From positions 2,914,001 through 2,978,000 of the forward strand of contig NZ_CP094289.1 of the NCBI RefSeq assembly GCF_022759505.1: DNA of 64,000 bases, in the 5' to 3' direction. This document shows, piece after piece, positions 43,294 to 52,527 of the stretch. How positions within the stretch are numbered: position 1 is the first letter of the stretch; each line of letters starts with the position of its first letter. Source of the stretch: Georgenia sp. TF02-10 (lineage in GTDB: Bacteria > Actinomycetota > Actinomycetes > Actinomycetales > Actinomycetaceae). The translations under genes were made by a program, and so were the position numbers. Below the pieces are notes generated by a model. It was given only the letters and a program-made list of their open reading frames with translations. It did no database searches and had not been told where the DNA came from.

Positions 43294-43615
43294 CGATGTT
43301 GGTGGTCGGTCGTACGTTCGATTCATGTTTGAAGAGGAGCGCGTGGAGCCGGCGGGCGATGCTGCCGACGGCGCTTCCGGCGGTCCGGTCCCCGGAGAGC
43401 GGGGACGTGCCGGGTCCGATGTGGGTGGGCCCACTTACTCTGGACACATGTTCGACGCGGAGCGGGACGAGCCGGCAGCCGGTGGTGCCGCCGGTCGCTC
43501 CGGCCGTCCTTCTGCCCGGCTCCCCAAGGGTGAGGACGGGCCGGGGTTCGATGTCGGACGCCCCACCTACTCTGGACACATGTTCGAGGGTGAGCGGGAC
43601 AAGCGACCTGCGGCC
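43294..43615 (+). repeat. Three tandem copies of a start region with SOS-box-like sites
   Basis: About 66-bp segments beginning CGATGT at 43294, 43417 and 43549 each carry ATG at 31 bp, all in one frame (43325, 43448, 43580). Copies 2 and 3 read GGACACATGTTCGA and copy 1 reads TCGGTCGTACGTTCGA. These resemble the actinobacterial LexA site TCGAAC-N4-GTTCGA with a degenerate left half; in copies 2 and 3 the start codon lies inside it. The 280 bp before 43294 hold nothing I can name. Confidence 0.75.
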
Positions 43616-46519
43616 GGCGCTGCCGCTGGTCGCCCGGGCGGTGCTGCCGGTCCGTCCGACGTTGGGTGGGACGGTCCGGGCCCGGACGGGTGGTTGGTGT
43701 GGTCCCCGGCAGACGAGGCGGCCCAGGCGCGGGGGTTCTGCTGCGCCGAGGACTTCGAGTCGAACGAGCCGTGCCGGCACATGCGCCACTTCGCCGCGGT
43801 GATGGCCGCCCAGGACCGAGTCGCAGCGGTGCGGGCGGCGGCCGCGGGGGAGCTGTGGGACGAGGACGCCCTCGACGACGGCGGCGACCCGGCCGAGGAC
43901 GACCCTGACGCCCGGGTCCGGGTGCGGGTGTGGCTGGTGGCCTACCAGGTCCTCGCCGAGGCCGCGGTGGCGGCCGGGGTGGCCCGGACCTCGGAGATCA
44001 CCGGCGACGTCGCCCTCGCCCCGGGTGAGGTGGAGGAGACCGCCGCCCGGCTGGCCCGGGCGGCGGAGGCGGCGACCCGGGCCCGCGGGGAGGAGATCAC
44101 CCCGCCGGTCCAGGAGTTCTTCCGGGTGGCGGCGGCGATGGCCCCCCGCGAGCCGCTGGCCGACGCCGAGCGCACGGTGGTGCTGTCGGGTGAGCAGGTG
44201 GCGGCGGGGGTCGAGCTGTTCCTGGCGGTGGCCCGCGGCGAGACCGACGTGGTCGTCCCCGACGAGCCCGGCCCGGCGCCGGTGACCGAGGCGCCGTACA
44301 GCCCATGGGAGGCGGCCGGGGCGGCCGGGGACGGCTGCCTGCTCACCACCATCGGGGTGGACACGGACTCCCTGGCCAGGTGCCCGGCCGGGCCCGAGCT
44401 CGCCGCCCTGCTGTCCGGGGTGAACCTTGCCGAGCTGGATGGGTTCGCGGCGGTGGAGGCCCTGGCCGCGATACGCCGGGTGGAGAGCTGGGCCGCCGCG
44501 AGGTCCGCCGAGCTCGCCGACGTGGTCGCCACCCGGTGCCGGGACATCTACGACGCGAGGGTGGTGAAGGGTCCGGGCGGGACGGTGCTGGACGGCTCCG
44601 CCCAGGAGATCGCCATGCGCCTGGGCATCTCGGTGACGGAGGCGAACCGGCTGATCCGCACCGGGCGGGGCATGCGGGGGGCGTTCACCGACACCGCCCA
44701 GGCGCTGCGGTCCGGGGCGATCGACTACCGCAAGGCCGCCACGATCATCACCACCCTGGCCGAGCACGCCCTCCCGGTCGCGGTCCTGGCCGAGGCCGAG
44801 GTGCTGCCCACCGCCCCCACCAGGACGCATGCCCAGCTCGTCAAGGACCTGGCCGCGGCCCTGGTCAAGGTCGACCCCGCCGCGGCCACCGAGCGCCACC
44901 ACCGGGCCCGCGCCGGCCGGAAAGTGACGCACCCGCAGCCGTTGGCGGACGGGATGGCCTCGCTCTACGCGGTGCTCCCCGCCGAGGACGCCGTCCGGGT
45001 CGACCTCGCCCTGGAGGCCATGACCACCACCGCGAAGGCCCACGGGGATGACCGCACCCGGGACCAGCTCCGCGCCGACGCCCTGGCCGTCCTCGCCCAC
45101 GGCGCCCTGATCACCGGCTGGGCCGGCCCCCCACCCGGAACCCAACCCCCACACCTCAACCACCCAGGCGACAGCCCCGCAGGCGACGCCGGCGACGATG
45201 CCGCGTCCGCTGGCGCTGACCACGACAGCGGCCACGACGTGGGCGACGAGGCGAACGCAACTGACGCAATCGACACAACCGACGACGGTGCGGGCGCGGG
45301 CGACGACGTTGAGATGCGTGCAAGCGATGAGGACGCGCGCGTGGGCCCGCCCGGCCGGGGAGCCGAACCCGGCGTCGAGGACCGTGCAGCGCCCATGGCG
45401 GGTGCACCGCCTGACCCTGGCCCGCCGGGCTCACCGCCCGAGTCTGGTCCGCCTGGCTCAACGCCTGACCCTGCTCTGTCACGTCCTGACCCGCCGCCCC
45501 GCACCCAGGAGCCGCCGGCACCGCCGGGCTCACCGCCCGAAACGGCACCCAGCAGCGGACGGCAGGGCCCCGAGGGACGCGGGACGGGCGCCTGGGTGGA
45601 GTGCCCGGGCACCGGGGATGTCCCCGACCTGCACCTGCTGCTGTCCTGGCGCTCGGGCATGCCGCTGGGCGACCCCGGCAGCAACCGCACCCAGATCCGC
45701 GTGACCATCCCCCTGTCCGTCGCCCTCCCCCCGCACGACGAGACCCCCACCGGCACGAACGGCGGATGCGACGACCCCGCCAGCGTCACCGCCGGGAGCG
45801 TCGGCACCACCGCCGGCGGGGACGACGACACCGACGCCACCGCCGGCACCGCCGGCACTGCCGGCACCGCCGGCACTGCCGGCACTGCCGGCACTGCGAC
45901 TGACGGTGACAAGGCGGCCGCAGCCGCAACGGGTAACGGCCCCGTCACCGGCGGTGCCGTGCCCGCCGCCGGGCGGGACCTGGACCTGGACCCCGACCCG
46001 GGGGAGGTGGCCGAGCTCGCCGGCTACGGCCCCATCAGCCCCGACGTCGCCCGCGCCCTGGCCGCCGGCGGGACCTGGCGCCGCCTGATCATCGACCCCC
46101 TCTCCGGCACCGTCCTGGACGTCGGCCGCACCCGCTACCGGCCCCCCGCCGACCTCGCCGAGCACGTCCGCACCCGCGACCGCACCTGCGTCCGCCCCGG
46201 CTGCACCACCCCCGCCGAACGCTGCCAGATCGACCACACCCGCCCGTTCTCCCAGGGCGGGAGGACCGCCGCCGCCAGCCTCGGCGCCCAGTGCACCACC
46301 GACCACGCCCTGAAGAGCGCCGGCACGTTCAAGACCACCCAGCCCACCCCCGGCGTGTTCGAGTGGCTCACCCCCACCGGGCACGCCTACCGCCGCAACC
46401 TCGACGGCACCACCACCCCCCTGAACACCTGGCGAGGACGAGCACGCGCCAGCACGATCGGCACTTTCGGCACCGCCGGCACCCACGGCGACGACGACTA
46501 CGGCGACCCGCCGTTCTGA
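43325..46519 (+). CDS. DUF222/HNH endonuclease family protein (13E12-like)
   Basis: 1064 residues from the first ATG, or 979 from ATG 43580, which gives the family-typical MFE start. A DUF222 domain spans much of the middle. A Pro-rich linker and a T-A-G repeat tract (45841-45898, 9-bp units) follow. The C-terminal HNH nuclease has the metal site CVRPGCTTPAERCQIDHTRPFSQGG, with zinc cysteines and the catalytic His. Mycobacterial relatives are the 13E12 repeat family, some of them SOS-induced. They are multi-copy and often mobile-associated; role unproven. Confidence 0.9.
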   Translation: MFEEERVEPAGDAADGASGGPVPGERGRAGSDVGGPTYSGHMFDAERDEPAAGGAAGRSGRPSARLPKGEDGPGFDVGRPTYSGHMFEGERDKRPAAGAAAGRPGGAAGPSDVGWDGPGPDGWLVWSPADEAAQARGFCCAEDFESNEPCRHMRHFAAVMAAQDRVAAVRAAAAGELWDEDALDDGGDPAEDDPDARVRVRVWLVAYQVLAEAAVAAGVARTSEITGDVALAPGEVEETAARLARAAEAATRARGEEITPPVQEFFRVAAAMAPREPLADAERTVVLSGEQVAAGVELFLAVARGETDVVVPDEPGPAPVTEAPYSPWEAAGAAGDGCLLTTIGVDTDSLARCPAGPELAALLSGVNLAELDGFAAVEALAAIRRVESWAAARSAELADVVATRCRDIYDARVVKGPGGTVLDGSAQEIAMRLGISVTEANRLIRTGRGMRGAFTDTAQALRSGAIDYRKAATIITTLAEHALPVAVLAEAEVLPTAPTRTHAQLVKDLAAALVKVDPAAATERHHRARAGRKVTHPQPLADGMASLYAVLPAEDAVRVDLALEAMTTTAKAHGDDRTRDQLRADALAVLAHGALITGWAGPPPGTQPPHLNHPGDSPAGDAGDDAASAGADHDSGHDVGDEANATDAIDTTDDGAGAGDDVEMRASDEDARVGPPGRGAEPGVEDRAAPMAGAPPDPGPPGSPPESGPPGSTPDPALSRPDPPPRTQEPPAPPGSPPETAPSSGRQGPEGRGTGAWVECPGTGDVPDLHLLLSWRSGMPLGDPGSNRTQIRVTIPLSVALPPHDETPTGTNGGCDDPASVTAGSVGTTAGGDDDTDATAGTAGTAGTAGTAGTAGTATDGDKAAAAATGNGPVTGGAVPAAGRDLDLDPDPGEVAELAGYGPISPDVARALAAGGTWRRLIIDPLSGTVLDVGRTRYRPPADLAEHVRTRDRTCVRPGCTTPAERCQIDHTRPFSQGGRTAAASLGAQCTTDHALKSAGTFKTTQPTPGVFEWLTPTGHAYRRNLDGTTTPLNTWRGRARASTIGTFGTAGTHGDDDYGDPPF

Positions 46520-46629
46520 CGTGGGCCTTGGTGCGCCGACAGCGAACCGAGCCCGCCCACGCGCGACCGGAGACGGTCCGCGAGCGCCGGCGTGGTTACC
46601 GTGGTGCCCCACGACCGCGAGGAGCCGAC

Positions 46630-48225
46630 ATGAGCCAAGACCCTGCCCGTCCCCCGGGCGACGAGCCCTCCCGCTGGGAGGAGCTGCTGCGCTCGATGCT
46701 GGGGCCGCAGGCGGCCGAGGAGGCGATCCGGGCGATGCGCGCGTCCGGGCTGGACCCGGAGGCGATGTCTGCCGCCGCCGGCCTGCCCGCCGACCGTAAC
46801 CAGCTCATGCTCATGATCACCCAGATGCAGCAGCTGCTCGCCGCAGGCGGGGGCGGGCCGGTCAACTGGGACCTGGCCCAGTCCCTCGCCCGGCAGACCG
46901 CCTTCGCCGGCGGCGACCCGGCCGTTACCGCCGCCCAGGCGGAGCAGGTGCGCTCGGCGCTGCAGGTCGCCGACCTGTGGCTGGACGCCGCCACCGAGCT
47001 GGGACCGGCCGGCGGCGGCGCGCACGCCTGGAGCCGGGGCGAGTGGGTCGAGCGCACCCTGCCGACCTGGAAGCGGCTGAGCGAGCCCGTCGCCGCCTCA
47101 GTGGCGCAGGCGCTGGTGGACACCGTCACCGCGCAGGCCGAGCACATGCCGCCCGAGATCCGGGCCATGGCCGAGCAGATGGGCGCGGCGCAGGGGATGC
47201 TGCGCCAGCTCGGCGGGGCAGTGTTCGGGATGCAGCTCGGGCAGGCGGTCGGGACCCTGGCCCGGGAGGCCTTCGGTTCCACCGACACGGGCCTGCCGCT
47301 GGTGGAGGAGCCGCTCGCCGCCCTGGTGCCGGCCAACGTGGCCGAGTTCACCGAGGGGCTGGACGCGCCGGCGGACGAGGTCCGGCACTTCCTCGCCGTC
47401 CGGGAGGTCGCGCACACCCGGCTCTTCGCTCAGGTGCCCTGGCTGCGGGCGCACCTGCTCGGGATCGTCGAGGCCTACGCGCGGGAGATCACCATTGACA
47501 CCGACGCGATGGAGGAGGCGGTCCGCGGCATCGACCCCACCAACCCCGAGCAGCTCCGCGAGGCCATCTCCGGCGGGGTCTTCGCCCTCGAGCACAGCCC
47601 GGCCCAGCAGGCCGCGCTGCTCCGGCTGGAGACCGCGCTGGCCGTGGTGGAGGGCTGGGTGGAGGAGGTCACCGCGCAGGCGGTCGCCCCCCACCTGCCC
47701 CACGCCGTCGCGCTGCGGGAGATGCTGCGCCGACGGCGGGCGACGGACGGCCCGGCCGAGCAGACCTTCGCCGGGCTCGTCGGCCTGGAGCTGCGGCCCC
47801 GCCGGCTCCGGGAGGCGGCGACGCTGTGGGCGAGCCTGGGGGCCGACCGCGGGATCGCCGAGCGGGACGCGCTGTGGTCCCACCCGGACCTCATGCCCAC
47901 GCCCGAGGAGCTCGACGACCCGCGCGCCTTCGTGGCCACGCGGCAGGCCGCGCGGGCCGCGGAGCAGGACGTCGACGACGCCCTGGCGGCCCTGCTGGCC
48001 GGCACGCTGCCGGAGGCGGACGACGACGCCGACGCGCAGGAGGGACGCGCGGCCGGGGAGCAGAACCCGGACGAGGCGGACGCGGACGCACGTCAGGAGC
48101 GCGCGGCCGAGGAGCCCTCTGCCGGGGACGGCGGCGACGACGCCGGCCCCGACGCCTTGCAGGACCCTCCGGACGAGGAGGGGCCCACCGGCGGCGACGA
48201 CGGCGACCCCGCCCCCTCTCGCTGA
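46630..48225 (+). CDS. DUF2342 family (putative zinc-dependent metalloprotease)
   Basis: 531 residues. Similar along its length to actinobacterial DUF2342 proteins, annotated as coenzyme F420-related or zinc-dependent metalloproteases. The EVRHFLAVREVAHTRLF segment carries the candidate histidines. The C-terminal 90 residues are an acidic, low-complexity tail. ATG 46630 has GAGGAG at six bases. Its neighbourhood with a ThiF-like protein, WhiB7 and UvrD2 is common in actinobacteria. Confidence 0.82.
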   Translation: MSQDPARPPGDEPSRWEELLRSMLGPQAAEEAIRAMRASGLDPEAMSAAAGLPADRNQLMLMITQMQQLLAAGGGGPVNWDLAQSLARQTAFAGGDPAVTAAQAEQVRSALQVADLWLDAATELGPAGGGAHAWSRGEWVERTLPTWKRLSEPVAASVAQALVDTVTAQAEHMPPEIRAMAEQMGAAQGMLRQLGGAVFGMQLGQAVGTLAREAFGSTDTGLPLVEEPLAALVPANVAEFTEGLDAPADEVRHFLAVREVAHTRLFAQVPWLRAHLLGIVEAYAREITIDTDAMEEAVRGIDPTNPEQLREAISGGVFALEHSPAQQAALLRLETALAVVEGWVEEVTAQAVAPHLPHAVALREMLRRRRATDGPAEQTFAGLVGLELRPRRLREAATLWASLGADRGIAERDALWSHPDLMPTPEELDDPRAFVATRQAARAAEQDVDDALAALLAGTLPEADDDADAQEGRAAGEQNPDEADADARQERAAEEPSAGDGGDDAGPDALQDPPDEEGPTGGDDGDPAPSR

Positions 48226-48420
48226 CCGGCACCGCCTCGCCAACCCGGCCCCTGACCACCACCTCCCTGGCCCGATATCGCCTCATTGACGGGGCGCCGG
48301 AGACTGCCCGCCCACACCCCCGCCCGTCCGCCAGCCCTCCTGTGGATGGCGGGCACGGGGCGCCCTCCCCCGTGGCACGGTGCCTGCTGACGCCGGCGAG
48401 CGCCGGCGGGGACGGGGCCG

Positions 48421-49575
48421 ATGATGCGACTGCGGCCGGGACTCGCGGTGCTCTGGCGCCGCCCCGGGGAGTGCCAGATCGGGGTGGACCCGCGCTGCGC
48501 CGTCGTCCTGGAGGGCCTGACCGAGGCCGAGCACCGCTTCGTCGACCGCCTCCACGCCGACCGCAGCGAGACCGACGTGCTCCGCGTGGCCCGGGCGGCA
48601 GGCGTCAGCACCCCGCGGGCCCACGAGCTGCTCGACCTGCTCGGCCGATCGGGCGTGCTGGACCGCGCCGCGCCGCGGGTGCGGGAGGAGCTGACGCCCG
48701 AGGAGGCCTACTGGGCCCGGCTCCGGCCGGACGCCGCCGGTGACGCGATCGTCGCCCGCCGCCGGGCCGCCACGGTCGCCGTCCTCGGCCTGGACCGGCT
48801 GGGGATGACGCTGGCGACCTTCCTCGCCACCGCCGGGGTGGGCACGCTGCTGCTGACCGACGAGGCGAGCGTCTTGCCGGCGGACCTGGGCCCGTACCAC
48901 CCCCGCGACCTCGGCGTGCCGCGGCAGCGGCGCGCCCGCGAGCAGCTGTCCTCGGCCTTCCCGCACGTGGCCACGACGGCCCGGCCGGGCACCCGGGTCG
49001 ACGTCGCCGTCGCCGTCTTCCACGGCGTGGCCGACCCGGTCCGGCTGCGCCCGCTGGCGCAGGAGGACGTCGTGCACCTGCCGGTGGTGGTGCGCGAGGT
49101 GGACGTCAGCATCGGCCCGCTGGTGACCCCCGGGGTCGGTCCGTGCAGCCGCTGCCTGGACCTGCACCGCACCGACGCCGACCCCGCCTGGCCCGCGCTG
49201 GCCACCCAGCTGCGGGTGCAGCCGGCGCCGGGCACCGACGCCGCGGTGGCCCACCTCGGCGCCGCGCTCGCGGCGCACCAGGTGCTCGCGGCCGTCGACG
49301 GGCGGGCGACGGCGCTCGTCTCGGCGACCCTGGAGGTCGACGCGCTGGACCCGCTGCCGGTGCTGCGGCGGTGGAGCGTCCACCCCGAGTGCGGCTGCGG
49401 CGGCCTGCCGGTCCCGGACCGCCCGGGCGGCGGCGCGGCGCCCGCCCGGAAGTCGTCCGACGGCGGCCGCACCGCTGGCAACGAGGCCACCGGCGCCGGC
49501 GCGAGAACGACGGGCGGGTCCGGTGCGGGCGCGGGCACGGCGACGCCGGTGGCCGCCGCCCCGAAGGACGGCTGA
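48421..49575 (+). CDS. ThiF/E1-like protein (TOMM leader-binding type)
   Basis: 384 residues. A winged-helix-like N-terminus precedes a Rossmann region (ATVAVLGLDRLGMTLATFLATAG) of the ThiF/MoeB fold. Cysteines CSRC (about 241-244) and ECGCG (near 324) form the structural zinc site. The ATP-binding Arg finger is not obvious, so adenylation may be lost. Relatives bind RiPP leader peptides, but no precursor or YcaO gene is nearby. The tail is Gly/Thr-rich. ATG 48421 or 48424. Confidence 0.75.
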   Translation: MMRLRPGLAVLWRRPGECQIGVDPRCAVVLEGLTEAEHRFVDRLHADRSETDVLRVARAAGVSTPRAHELLDLLGRSGVLDRAAPRVREELTPEEAYWARLRPDAAGDAIVARRRAATVAVLGLDRLGMTLATFLATAGVGTLLLTDEASVLPADLGPYHPRDLGVPRQRRAREQLSSAFPHVATTARPGTRVDVAVAVFHGVADPVRLRPLAQEDVVHLPVVVREVDVSIGPLVTPGVGPCSRCLDLHRTDADPAWPALATQLRVQPAPGTDAAVAHLGAALAAHQVLAAVDGRATALVSATLEVDALDPLPVLRRWSVHPECGCGGLPVPDRPGGGAAPARKSSDGGRTAGNEATGAGARTTGGSGAGAGTATPVAAAPKDG

Positions 49576-49673
49576 CCACCGGCGTGCGTCCTGGCCGACC
49601 AGCGTGCCGACCGGCCGGCCACGACGTGCGGACCGACCGACCTGCCGGTCGGTCAGCCGACCGGCCGGGCCGG

Positions 49674-50063
49674 TCAGGCGGCGCTGGTGTCCTTGCGGGG
49701 CCGGCCGCGGCCGCGCTTGCGGGCCACCACGACACCGTCGACGAACACCTCGCCGCCCCAGACCCCCCACGGCTCGGCGCGCTCGACGGCGCCGGCGAGG
49801 CAGGCCTCGCGGACCGGGCAGGTCCGGCACAGGGCCTTGGCCTGCTCGACGTCGTCGGTGCGCTCGGCGAACCACAGGTCGGAGTCCTCCGCCAGCTGGC
49901 AGGGCGTGGCGACCGCCCCGCCGGGGGTGGACAGGACGCCCCATCCCGACTCCGCCGCGAGGTCGCTCGTGCGGCGGGCGGTCACGGTGGCAGGGGCCGG
50001 TGCCACCGGCCAGGAGGTCGAGGATCCCTGGCTGATCTGGTCGAGAAGGGCGGTGAGCTGCAC
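49674..50063 (-). CDS. whiB7: WhiB7-type antibiotic-resistance regulator
   Basis: 129 residues. Cluster cysteines Cys55, Cys79, Cys82 and Cys88, the GVWGG turn (100-104) and a C-terminal AT-hook RGRGRPRK (117-124) define WhiB7. It binds SigA and AT-rich DNA upstream of -35 elements to turn on intrinsic resistance genes. GTG 50063 has AGGAG at five bases. Transcription starts far upstream; the leader carries an ORF and a hairpin, described separately. Confidence 0.95.
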   Translation of the reverse strand: MQLTALLDQISQGSSTSWPVAPAPATVTARRTSDLAAESGWGVLSTPGGAVATPCQLAEDSDLWFAERTDDVEQAKALCRTCPVREACLAGAVERAEPWGVWGGEVFVDGVVVARKRGRGRPRKDTSAA

Positions 50064-50124
50064 AGCTGCTCCTGGGGTCGTTTCGTCCGGTTTCGCTGGT
50101 CCGCGAGCCGTCGGGTACGACGAC

Positions 50125-50152
50125 GGCCGCGGACCTTGGGGGGTCCGCGGCC
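50125..50152 (-). terminator. Hairpin in the whiB7 leader (candidate attenuator)
   Basis: A perfect 11-bp stem GGCCGCGGACC / GGTCCGCGGCC with a 6-nt loop lies between the leader ORF stop (50165) and whiB7 (50063). No U-tract follows. Position matches the attenuating terminator of mycobacterial whiB7. Confidence 0.75.
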
Positions 50153-50164
50153 GGTGCAGCAGTG

Positions 50165-50290
50165 CTAGATCCGGTCCGGGGACCCCGGGGGGGCGCCGAG
50201 GGTGGTACGAGGGCGCGCGCCACCCACGAAGGAGCCGTGGTTGGGCGCGATGCTGTACGGGCGACCCGGCTGGGCGATGGCGCTGATCAC
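50165..50290 (-). CDS. whiB7 leader peptide (uORF)
   Basis: 41 residues starting at GTG 50290, with GAGGAGG at nine bases. The peptide begins VISAIAQPGRPYSIAPNHG and ends at TAG 50165. Translation of such an uORF is known in mycobacteria to gate whiB7 readthrough when ribosomes stall on antibiotics. Conserved placement is the evidence here. Confidence 0.75.
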   Translation of the reverse strand: MISAIAQPGRPYSIAPNHGSFVGGARPRTTLGAPPGSPDRI

Positions 50291-50367
50291 TGCTCGGCAC
50301 CTCCTCTCGGTGGCCGGAATCCTTGGTCGCTGGCTAGGCAGGATTCGGGGCGGACGGAACATCGGAG

Positions 50368-50397
50368 AGCCTAGACCCGGGCTCGCGCGGCGGACAA
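50368..50397 (-). promoter_or_regulatory. Probable autoregulated whiB7 promoter
   Basis: Read leftwards, TTGTCC (50397-50392), 18 bp, then TAGGCT (50373-50368). Immediately upstream (50398-50420) is an AT-rich stretch with GAAAAACTC and GGATAAATCAG, the position where WhiB7 binds beside SigA. Confidence 0.7.
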
Positions 50398-50431
50398 CTG
50401 ATTTATCCGGCGAGTTTTTCGGGGGCCGAGG

Positions 50432-50521
50432 GTCAGCGCGCGAGCCGCTCCGCGCGGCGCCGGCGGTCCGCGCGCGCCCGTCCAGCGCGGCGCCGGCCGT
50501 CAGCGCGCGAGCCACTCCGCG
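50432..50521. repeat. Echo of the uvrD2 3' end
   Basis: The 23-bp segment around the uvrD2 stop (50499-50521) recurs at 50432-50454 with one mismatch. A more diverged unit lies between, making three units of about 33 bp. Confidence 0.75.
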
Positions 50522-52527
50522 ACGTCGACGTCCTCCCCGCGCACGAGCGCCAGGACCTGCGGGCCGTACGTCTCGAGCTTGGTGCTGCCGATCCCGCGCA
50601 GCACGGCGAGCTGGCGCAGGTCCTTGGGCTTGGCGGTGGCGATCGCCTGCAGGGTGGTGTCGTGCAGCACGGTGTACGCCGGCTTGCTGATCGCCCGGGC
50701 GACCTCCCCGCGCCACTCCCGCAGCCGGTCGAAGAGGGCGGCGTCGGCGGGGTGCTCGGCGGCGAACTCGGCGGTCCGGGCGCGGGCCGCCGCCCGGCGG
50801 CCGCCAGCCGGGCGGGCGGCGTCGTCGGGCCAGATCCCGTCGAGGAACCGCGAGCGGGTGCGCGAGGCCCGCCCGCCGACGGTCCGGGCCCGGGCGAAGG
50901 AGAGCTCGAGGTGCTCGCGGGCGCGGGTGATGCCCACGTAGAGCAGGCGCCGCTCCTCGGCCACCGCGTCCGCGCCCTCGGCGAGGGAGATGGGCAGCAG
51001 GCCCTCGCTGACGCCGGTGAGGAAGACGGCATCCCACTCCAGGCCCTTGGCGGCGTGGAGGGAGGCGAGCGTGACGCCGGCGACGGTGGGGGCGTGCTGG
51101 GCGGCCACCCGCTCGTCGAGCTCGGCGACCAGGCCGGCCATGTCCGCCCCACGGCTTGCCTGGAGGTCGTCAGCGAGGTGGACCAGGGAGTCCAGGGACT
51201 CCCACCGCTCCCGGGCGGCCCCCCGCCCGGCGGGCGGCTGCGCGGCCCAGCCCACCGAGGCGAGCACGTCCCGCACCGCCTCCCCCAGCGGCTGCCCGGC
51301 GCTGGCGCGCACCGCCCCGCGGAGCAGGACGAGCGCCTCGCGGACCTCCCGGCGGGCGAAGAACCGCTCCCCGCCGCGCACCAGGTAGCCGATCCCGGCG
51401 TCGGCGAGCGCCTGCTCGAACGCCTCCGCCTGGCCGTTGGTGCGGTACAGGATGGCGATCTCGCTCAGCGGCACCCCGCGGGCGGTGAGCTCGCCGATCC
51501 GGGCGGCGACGCCGCGGGCCTCGGCGACGTCGTCGTCGTAGGTGGTGAACCGCACCGGGACCGAGGTGGGCCGCTGGGCGAGGAGCTCGACGGCGGCGCT
51601 GTCCCGGTGCCGGCCGGCGCGGGCCAGGACCCGGTTGGCCACGTCGACCACCTGGGGCGTGGAGCGGTAGTCCCGGACCAGGCGCACGACCTGCGCGCCG
51701 GGGTAGCGGCGGGGGAAGTCGGTGAGGAAGCGGGGGGAGGCGCCGGTGAAGGAGTAGATGGTCTGCGAGACGTCCCCGACGACGCAGATCTCCTTGCGGC
51801 CGCCCAGCCACAGGTCGAGCAGGCGCTGCTGCAGGGGGGATACGTCCTGGTACTCGTCCACCACGAAGTGCCGGTACTGCGCGCGGACCTGCGCCGCGAC
51901 CTCCTCCCGCTCCAGGAGGATCCCGACGAGGAGGAGCAGGACGTCCTCGAAGTCGATCACGCCCCGCTCGTTTTTGACGTCCTCGTAGACCGACAGCAGC
52001 CGGGCCACGGTGGCGTGGTCGTGCCCGGCGACGGCGTCCCGGCCGGTGCCGGCGGCGCGGGCGGGATAGTCCTCGGCCGTGACCAGGGAGACCTTGGCCC
52101 ACTCCACCTCGCCGGCGAGGTCACGGACCGCGACGCGGTCGGCGCCCAGGCCCAGCCGGCTGGCGGCCTCGGCGACGAGGGACGCCTTGTGCTCGGCGAT
52201 CCGGGGCAGCGAGCCGCCGACGGCGCCGGGCCAGAAGTAGGAGAGCTGGCGCAGCGCCGCGGCGTGGAAGGTGCGGGCCTGCACCCCGCCGACGCCAAGG
52301 TCCCGGAGCCGGGAGCGCATCTCCCCGGCGGCGCGGGCGGTGAAGGTGACGGCGAGCACGGTCTGGGGGTTGTACACCCCGGCGCGCACGCCGTGGGCGA
52401 TGCGGTAGGTGATCGCCCGGGTCTTGCCGGTGCCGGCCCCGGCCAGCACGCACAGCGGGCCGGTGAGGCGCTCGGCCACGGCGCGCTGGTCCTCGTCCAG
52501 CGCGGCAAGGAGCTCGTCGGTACTCAT
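50500..52527 (-). CDS. uvrD2: ATP-dependent DNA helicase UvrD2
   Basis: 675 residues, superfamily 1. Walker A is VLAGAGTGKTRAITYRI (near 27-43). Motif II is DEYQD. Motif IV-VI blocks such as TLASLHAAKGLEWDAVFL and RRLLYVGITRA are present. A C-terminal HRDC domain (about 590-665) matches mycobacterial UvrD2. It unwinds DNA in repair. ATG 52527 has GGGAG close by; ATG 52557 is an alternative. Confidence 0.95.
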   Translation of the reverse strand: MSTDELLAALDEDQRAVAERLTGPLCVLAGAGTGKTRAITYRIAHGVRAGVYNPQTVLAVTFTARAAGEMRSRLRDLGVGGVQARTFHAAALRQLSYFWPGAVGGSLPRIAEHKASLVAEAASRLGLGADRVAVRDLAGEVEWAKVSLVTAEDYPARAAGTGRDAVAGHDHATVARLLSVYEDVKNERGVIDFEDVLLLLVGILLEREEVAAQVRAQYRHFVVDEYQDVSPLQQRLLDLWLGGRKEICVVGDVSQTIYSFTGASPRFLTDFPRRYPGAQVVRLVRDYRSTPQVVDVANRVLARAGRHRDSAAVELLAQRPTSVPVRFTTYDDDVAEARGVAARIGELTARGVPLSEIAILYRTNGQAEAFEQALADAGIGYLVRGGERFFARREVREALVLLRGAVRASAGQPLGEAVRDVLASVGWAAQPPAGRGAARERWESLDSLVHLADDLQASRGADMAGLVAELDERVAAQHAPTVAGVTLASLHAAKGLEWDAVFLTGVSEGLLPISLAEGADAVAEERRLLYVGITRAREHLELSFARARTVGGRASRTRSRFLDGIWPDDAARPAGGRRAAARARTAEFAAEHPADAALFDRLREWRGEVARAISKPAYTVLHDTTLQAIATAKPKDLRQLAVLRGIGSTKLETYGPQVLALVRGEDVDVAEWLAR

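Noticed and set aside
45841-45898. Nine-base tandem repeat as a regulatory element
   Set aside because: It stays in frame inside the DUF222-HNH gene as a Thr-Ala-Gly linker, and needs no further explanation.
48093-48611. Minus-strand ORFs at the start of the ThiF-like gene
   Set aside because: No domain or ribosome site, and the plus-strand protein has a recognisable Rossmann segment and zinc cysteines.
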